Shown piece by piece: positions 60,305-64,000 of a DNA stretch of 64,000 nucleotides. Source of the DNA: Allokutzneria oryzae (GTDB lineage Bacteria; Actinomycetota; Actinomycetes; Mycobacteriales; Pseudonocardiaceae); the NCBI RefSeq assembly GCF_042429765.1, contig NZ_JBHLZU010000018.1:744001-808000 (forward strand). The letters are read 5' to 3'. A program made the translations under genes and the position numbers. The notes beneath the pieces are model-generated. The model had not been told where the DNA came from. It saw only the letters and a list, made by a program, of their open reading frames with translations, and did no database searches. The first letter of the stretch is position 1, and the number at the start of each line of letters is the position of its first letter.

Positions 60305-60823
60305 TCACGAACTGGCAGGCGTCGGCGAGACATAGCAGAACGCTGGAATGCTCTGCCCCTCGCCGAACTGGTGGTAGGCGGTTCCGATGCGCTGCCATCC
60401 GAGACGCTCATACAAGCGGATCGCGGCCTTGTCCTTGTCCATGACATCGAGCACGAGACGCATGTTTTGCTGCTGCGCGTACTCGGTCGCGGCGCGCATC
60501 AAGTGCTCACCAAAGGAATGGCCGCGCGCGGTGGATAGCACGAAAAGGCGTCCCAGTACGGCGATTTTCTCGTCATTTGCCGACTGGGATTGCCATAGGC
60601 GAGCTGCGTCGTCACCTTCTTGCGGAGTGGTCAGCAGGACATGGCCGACAATGCTTCCGTCCTTCTCTGCAACCCACGCCCGGATTAGCGTCGGAGGTGT
60701 TAGCCATCCGATGGGATCGGCTACTCCTTCGACCGGATAGCCATCGCTCCGGTGAACTTCCACTAGTGCCTGGGCGCATGAAGGAAGGTCGTCCTGAAGT
60801 CGAACGCGCACGTCGGTGGCCAT
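60305..60823 (-). CDS. GNAT family N-acetyltransferase
   Basis: A 172-residue acetyltransferase. Motif A is VLGRLFVLSTARGHSFGEHL (~90-109; R-G-x-x-x-G variant) and motif B is LVLDVMDKDKAAIRLYERLG (~130). The start overlaps the GntR stop by one base, and hicA follows 36 bp later. Such acetyltransferases are common AICE cargo next to GntR regulators; the substrate is unknown. Confidence 0.85.
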   Translation of the reverse strand: MATDVRVRLQDDLPSCAQALVEVHRSDGYPVEGVADPIGWLTPPTLIRAWVAEKDGSIVGHVLLTTPQEGDDAARLWQSQSANDEKIAVLGRLFVLSTARGHSFGEHLMRAATEYAQQQNMRLVLDVMDKDKAAIRLYERLGWQRIGTAYHQFGEGQSIPAFCYVSPTPASS

Positions 60824-61611
60824 CAGTCCTCCACTGGCATGTTGTAGTCAAGTCCGTTCACATCTGCCCGCATCACGAAGTGTGTCACCTCGAATGGCTC
60901 GCCCTTATCATTAATTCCCGTGTGGAAGACATCAATCACGGGAACTCCGTCCGGAATTCGCAGACCTCGAACCTCGTCGGGGTTTGGCATTCGCGCGCAG
61001 ATCTCTTCGCGAATCCTCGTGATCGGATGGCCAAGCTCCTCGAATCGTGCGTAGAGGCTTCCCTTTCCCATCTGTGCGGAGGTTGCAAGGACGGAACCCG
61101 ATGCGATCTCCCATGGGATGTACGTTATTCCGACCTGAACGGGTTCATCGTCCGCGTAGTACCAGTTTTCGCGTCGAACAACAGAGTCTTCTTCATGGCT
61201 GATACCCAAGCGCTCAGCCACATTTTCTGGAGGCTGAGAGCGCGTGATAGACGTGCAGTCCACACGCGCGGTGCGGCCCTGCTTAGCCAGTTCCGCCCTG
61301 TACGGAGATAGGCCGGTTTCGTTGCGCACCCGCTGCGAGTAGCGCTCGCTGCCGAATCGGAGCAGGCGGCGCTTCTCTCGAACGAACACCCCTCGGCCGT
61401 GTTCGGCGGTAACCAGACCCTCTTCCGCAAGGAGCCGGATGGCCTCTCGGGCGGTGTTGCGCGCTACCTGGTGCTGCGCAGCCAGGGTGCGTTCGGAAGG
61501 CAGCTTCGTGCCCGGGGGGAACGTGCCGGACGTGATCGCGTGGCGAAGCTGCTCCGCCAACCGCCTGCTGGGGAGCTGCTTGTCTGCCTCGCTTGAACCG
61601 TGATCGGTCAC
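60823..61611 (-). CDS. GntR/UTRA regulator (KorSA-like)
   Basis: A 262-residue regulator. The winged HTH is SRRLAEQLRHAITSGTFPPG, TKLPSERTLAAQHQVARNTA, REAIRLLAEEGLVTAEHGRG (~17-76). A UTRA effector domain follows (~100-250: YRAELAKQGRTARVDC, PENVAERLGISHEEDSVVRR). GTG at 61611 has GAGGTG upstream; ATG at 61623 is too close to one. The 61656-61734 operators face it. In pSAM2, KorSA represses the replication/transfer activator. Confidence 0.85.
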   Translation of the reverse strand: MTDHGSSEADKQLPSRRLAEQLRHAITSGTFPPGTKLPSERTLAAQHQVARNTAREAIRLLAEEGLVTAEHGRGVFVREKRRLLRFGSERYSQRVRNETGLSPYRAELAKQGRTARVDCTSITRSQPPENVAERLGISHEEDSVVRRENWYYADDEPVQVGITYIPWEIASGSVLATSAQMGKGSLYARFEELGHPITRIREEICARMPNPDEVRGLRIPDGVPVIDVFHTGINDKGEPFEVTHFVMRADVNGLDYNMPVED

Positions 61612-61655
61612 GGCACACCTCATGCCTTCGTGGGGACCTGACACCACCAAGCCTA

Positions 61656-61734
61656 CAACTGGTTCAAGCCAGTTGCTTGACGCGAGCCTTGTCGCCGTGT
61701 TCACTGGCTTAAGCCAGTACTGGCTCAAGCCAGT
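61656..61734. promoter_or_regulatory. three GntR-type operators between divergent promoters
   Basis: CAACTGGTTCAAGCCAGTTG (61656-61675), ACTGGCTTAAGCCAGT (61703-61718, a perfect palindrome) and ACTGGCTCAAGCCAGT (61719-61734). The last two abut. The array lies between the GntR gene and the plus-strand genes that lead to rep. Confidence 0.8.
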
Positions 61735-61756
61735 TGGGACAGGGTGGGAGCGAGTG

Positions 61757-62170
61757 ATGACGGTGGCAGTCAAGGAGAGAACGCCGCAGTTCCGGCACGG
61801 TTCTGCGCATCTGTGGTTCCGCTTCGCGGATGACAACCCCTGCACTGGGTTGGCGTACTGGGCCTCGCGATTCGATGACCTTCCCTACGCGGTGTCCCTG
61901 GTCGTTGAGCGCCAGCTCGGCTTGTCTCCCCGCGAGTGGGACGACCTGGTGGCCGAGCGTGAGGTTGCCGAGCGGGTCGACTGCCACGGCTTGTTCCGGC
62001 TGCCGCTGGTCCTGGATCGCCCCCTTGGGTCGGCGCGTACGGGTGTGGCTGGTGTTGGTGTGTGCCCGGACTGCTGGGGGACCTGCGAGCAGATCGACAC
62101 CGATGGTTCGCTGACCGGGACGGTCGGGGCCGCGCTGGTGTGCTCGTGCAGCGACGGATTCGTGTGGTGA
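61757..62170 (+). CDS. hypothetical element protein, paralogue 1
   Basis: A 137-residue protein. The N-terminal 80 residues (AHLWFRFADDNPCTGLAYWA, SRFDDLPYAVSLVV, EWDDLVAEREVAERVD) match the next gene product closely. The C-terminal third adds VGVCPDCWGTCEQID and CSCSDG, a cysteine cluster that may bind zinc. GGGAGCG precedes the ATG. It is the first gene downstream of the operators, so it is probably silenced by GntR. Family unknown. Confidence 0.7.
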   Translation: MTVAVKERTPQFRHGSAHLWFRFADDNPCTGLAYWASRFDDLPYAVSLVVERQLGLSPREWDDLVAEREVAERVDCHGLFRLPLVLDRPLGSARTGVAGVGVCPDCWGTCEQIDTDGSLTGTVGAALVCSCSDGFVW

Positions 62171-62475
62171 TCCCTATGTTCCCTGACGGTCGTTTCCTGG
62201 TCCTCGCTGACGACAGCGAACCCCACTCGTCACAGCCGGTGCCGGTGCCGGTGACGTTCACCTTCGCCGACCGCAACCCGATCACGGGCGAGCCCTACGA
62301 GCGGTCGCGGTTCCGTGACCTGCCGGGCTTCGTCGCCGCCGTGGTCACCGACTACCTGGACATGCCCTCGGCCGAGTGGAATCTCCTCGTCGAGTACGGC
62401 GAGGTCGCCGAGTTCGTTGACCCTCACCGGGTGTTCACCACCACCGCGACGGGTCGGCGGGGTGGTTCCGCGTGA
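62167..62475 (+). CDS. hypothetical element protein, paralogue 2
   Basis: A 102-residue protein whose VTFTFADRNPITGEPYERSR, FRDLPGFVAAVVTDYLDMPS and AEWNLLVEYGEVAEFVDPHR align with the upstream gene product (FAD-x-NP-x-TG, SRF-x-DLP, EW-x-x-LV, EVAE-x-VD). The cysteine cluster is absent. The GTG is in a GTGA overlap with the upstream stop; ATG at 62176 is the alternative. The stop overlaps rep by 4 bp. Confidence 0.7.
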   Translation: MIPMFPDGRFLVLADDSEPHSSQPVPVPVTFTFADRNPITGEPYERSRFRDLPGFVAAVVTDYLDMPSAEWNLLVEYGEVAEFVDPHRVFTTTATGRRGGSA

Positions 62476-63824
62476 GCACTTCCGCCCTGGTGTCTCGTCT
62501 GTCCACTGAGGACGAGCGCATGGTGAACCTGGTGCGCTCCAAGGCTTTCAAGTCCTGGCGTAGCAAGGTCGAGGCCGTCTCCGGGTGCGCCAAGCCGGTA
62601 CGGCTGACGGGCTCGACGTGTCTTCAGGACACCACAGGTGCCCGGTTCGAGGAGTTCGAGGGACAGATCTTCGTCCCCTGCAACAACCGACGTGAAGCCG
62701 TGTGCGAGCCCTGTGCGGCGAAGTACGCCGCCGACACCTTCCACCTGATCCGCGCGGGCTTGTGCGGCGGCAAAGAGGTCCCGGAAGCGGTGTCGGGGCA
62801 TGTGCGGGTCTTCGCCACCTTGACCCCGCCGTCCTTCGGGGCGGTGCACTCCCAGCCGCGCACGCGCACCGGCAAGGCCCGGCCGTGCTCGTGCGGGGAG
62901 TTCCACTCCGACTACGACACCCGCTTGGGCACCCCGGTGGATGCGGCTGCCTATGACTACGTGGGTGCGGTGTTGTGGCAGGCGCACTCCACCGAGCTGT
63001 GGCGGCGGTTCACCATCACCTGCGCTCGCCACCTGGCCGCAGCCCTGGGCATCGCCCCCGGACAGCTGCGGCACCACCTTCGGATCTCCTACGCCAAGGT
63101 CGCCGAGTACCAGCGGCGCGGGCTGGTGCACTTCCACGCGGTGATCCGAGTGGACGGCCCTGACGGCCCCACTACCCGGCCCCCGGCCGGAGTCACTGCG
63201 GACCTGCTGTGCGAGGTCGTGCGCTCCGCCGCCGCTGCCGTGGCGGTCACCAGCCCGCACAGCGACACCGTGGGCACGCGCACTCTGGTGTGGGGTGAGC
63301 AGGTCGACGCGCGCCCGATCACCGCGCACGACCCGGACGACCCGGACGCGCTGGTGCGGGATCACCAGGTGGCCGGGTACATCGCGAAGTACGCCACCAA
63401 GGGCACCGGCGCAACCTCGGGTGTTAACCGCCGCATCTATGAGGCCAAGGCGATCGAGGACCTGGACGTCTCCGAGCACCACAAGACGATGATCGCCACC
63501 TCGTGGTGGCTCGGCGGGCTGGAGGAGTTCGAGGCACTGAGGTTGCGGAAGTGGGCGCACATGCTCGGCTTCCGGGGCCACTTCCTGACCAAGTCCCGCC
63601 ACTACTCCACGACCTTCACGGCCATGCGCACCACGCGCGCACAGTTCCGGCTCGCCGAGTACCTGGCCGGGCTGGGCATCAGCGACACCGAGCGGGTCTC
63701 GGTGGTCAACGACTGGCACATGACCGGTGTCGGCTACCGCTCTGACGCCGAACGCGACATGGCCTCCGCCATCGCCGCACGCACCGCACACCGCCGCTCC
63801 ACACACCAGGGGGACTCCTCATGA
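62472..63824 (+). CDS. rolling-circle replication initiator (RepSA-like)
   Basis: A 450-residue initiator. Rolling-circle motifs in order: FATLTPPSFGAVHSQPRTRT (~117, motif 1), LVHFHAVIRVDGPDG (~218; H-x-H of motif 2) and GYIAKYATKGTGATS (~300; Y-x-x-K-Y, catalytic Tyr). Two CxxC pairs (CNNRREAVCEPC) near residue 75 may bind zinc. GTGA overlap with the upstream gene; ATGA overlap with the next. It nicks the element's origin. Confidence 0.88.
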   Translation: MSTSALVSRLSTEDERMVNLVRSKAFKSWRSKVEAVSGCAKPVRLTGSTCLQDTTGARFEEFEGQIFVPCNNRREAVCEPCAAKYAADTFHLIRAGLCGGKEVPEAVSGHVRVFATLTPPSFGAVHSQPRTRTGKARPCSCGEFHSDYDTRLGTPVDAAAYDYVGAVLWQAHSTELWRRFTITCARHLAAALGIAPGQLRHHLRISYAKVAEYQRRGLVHFHAVIRVDGPDGPTTRPPAGVTADLLCEVVRSAAAAVAVTSPHSDTVGTRTLVWGEQVDARPITAHDPDDPDALVRDHQVAGYIAKYATKGTGATSGVNRRIYEAKAIEDLDVSEHHKTMIATSWWLGGLEEFEALRLRKWAHMLGFRGHFLTKSRHYSTTFTAMRTTRAQFRLAEYLAGLGISDTERVSVVNDWHMTGVGYRSDAERDMASAIAARTAHRRSTHQGDSS

Positions 63825-64000
63825 GCAACGTCATCGCCTTCCCGGCCCGGCCCGCTGAGGAGCCGGAGCCCGAGGAGTTCGGCGACCTCTACGAGGGGCC
63901 GACGCCCGACATCGCCCCGGAGGGCCTGACCTACACCGTGGGTGAGCTGGCGTACCTGCTCAACCTGAGCACCTCGGTCACCGAGCAGTACCTGACCGAA
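63821..64000 (+). CDS. probable excisionase/DNA-binding protein (partial)
   Basis: The first 60 codons of a gene that continues past the window. An acidic N-terminus (EEPEPEEFGDLYEGPTPDIA) is followed by TYTVGELAYLLNLSTSVTEQ, a MerR/excisionase-like helix-turn-helix start. Position right after rep with an ATGA overlap matches xis of pSAM2-type elements, so the integrase gene should follow. Confidence 0.65.
   Translation, partial: MSNVIAFPARPAEEPEPEEFGDLYEGPTPDIAPEGLTYTVGELAYLLNLSTSVTEQYLTE

Larger units (their letters stand above)
58291..64000. mobile_element. left part of an AICE-type integrative element
   Basis: The element begins at the tRNA-Gly att core and runs off the window. It carries a GntR/UTRA regulator, HicAB, a RepSA-like rolling-circle initiator and the start of an excisionase-like gene, in the order (rep-xis, integrase expected next) of pSAM2-type elements. 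Several stretches (e.g. 60840-61300) are visibly more AT-rich than the chromosome to the left. FtsK/TraSA transfer genes and integrase are not in view. Confidence 0.8.

Overview
The window is high-GC actinobacterial chromosome, most likely from a Pseudonocardiales organism (Saccharothrix/Actinosynnema/Lentzea-like). The evidence is the GC-rich coding bias, frequent GTG/TTG starts, a nagK-nagA pair behind a DasR-type operator, a SAV2177-type methyltransferase, DivIVA-repeat proteins, a snapalysin and a mycobacterial-type fadA2/fabG4/htdX cluster. From about 58,290 to the right edge it is an integrated mobile element.

Layout of the chromosome part. 1-3.3 kb: DedA membrane protein and the nagK-nagA GlcNAc operon. 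3.3-6 kb: two ECF sigma factors, a YciI-like protein and a LuxR regulator. 6-15.7 kb: MerR/thioredoxin, snapalysin, class II fructose-bisphosphate aldolase, small conserved proteins, an aromatic-acid-exporter-like membrane protein, a secreted HNH nuclease and purA. 16-20.6 kb: HTH protein, secreted glycerophosphodiesterase and a TAXI-type TRAP transporter. 20.8-25.1 kb: a fatty-acid block (htdX-fabG4 divergent from fadA2). 25-32.4 kb: SIMPL, GNAT, an epimerase, a deletion-fused ABC remnant with an HTH gene, a TetR/PH-domain cluster and a two-module DivIVA protein. 32.6-36.9 kb: MarR, rifampin-phosphotransferase-like enzyme, HTH protein and hydrolase in one orientation. 37-45.3 kb: PAP2, methyltransferase, GNATs, serine hydrolase, NmrA-like protein, PIN/NYN-like protein, thioredoxin-NHL protein and GroES-like protein. 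45.4-57.8 kb: a large VanW protein, FadE5-type dehydrogenase, LysE, MFS plus TetR, SSS symporter, DUF433, NTF2-like plus TetR, and an eight-module DivIVA-repeat protein followed by a 38-bp tandem array.

The mobile part (58,291-64,000 and beyond) has the plan of an actinomycete integrative and conjugative element (AICE). The 3' half of a tRNA-Gly(CCC) gene on the minus strand marks the left attachment site. Inside are an unknown gene, an ORF-free stretch with a candidate small RNA and strong inverted repeats, a minus-strand operon (GntR regulator, GNAT, HicA, HicB), three GntR-type operators, a duplicated pair of small proteins, a RepSA-like rolling-circle initiator and the start of a probable excisionase gene. 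The integrase, transfer genes and intact tRNA should lie past the right edge.

Three copies of a roughly 180-230-bp palindromic, MITE-like element sit in convergent intergenic spaces (near 6.1-6.3, 20.6-20.8 and 32.4-32.6 kb). Between two copies the hairpin arms change in a compensatory way. Several regulator/operator pairs can be read directly: DasR at nagK, a shared operator at fadA2/fabG4 and fadE5, TetR sites at 52.67 and 56.43 kb, and 14-bp iterons at 29.48 kb.
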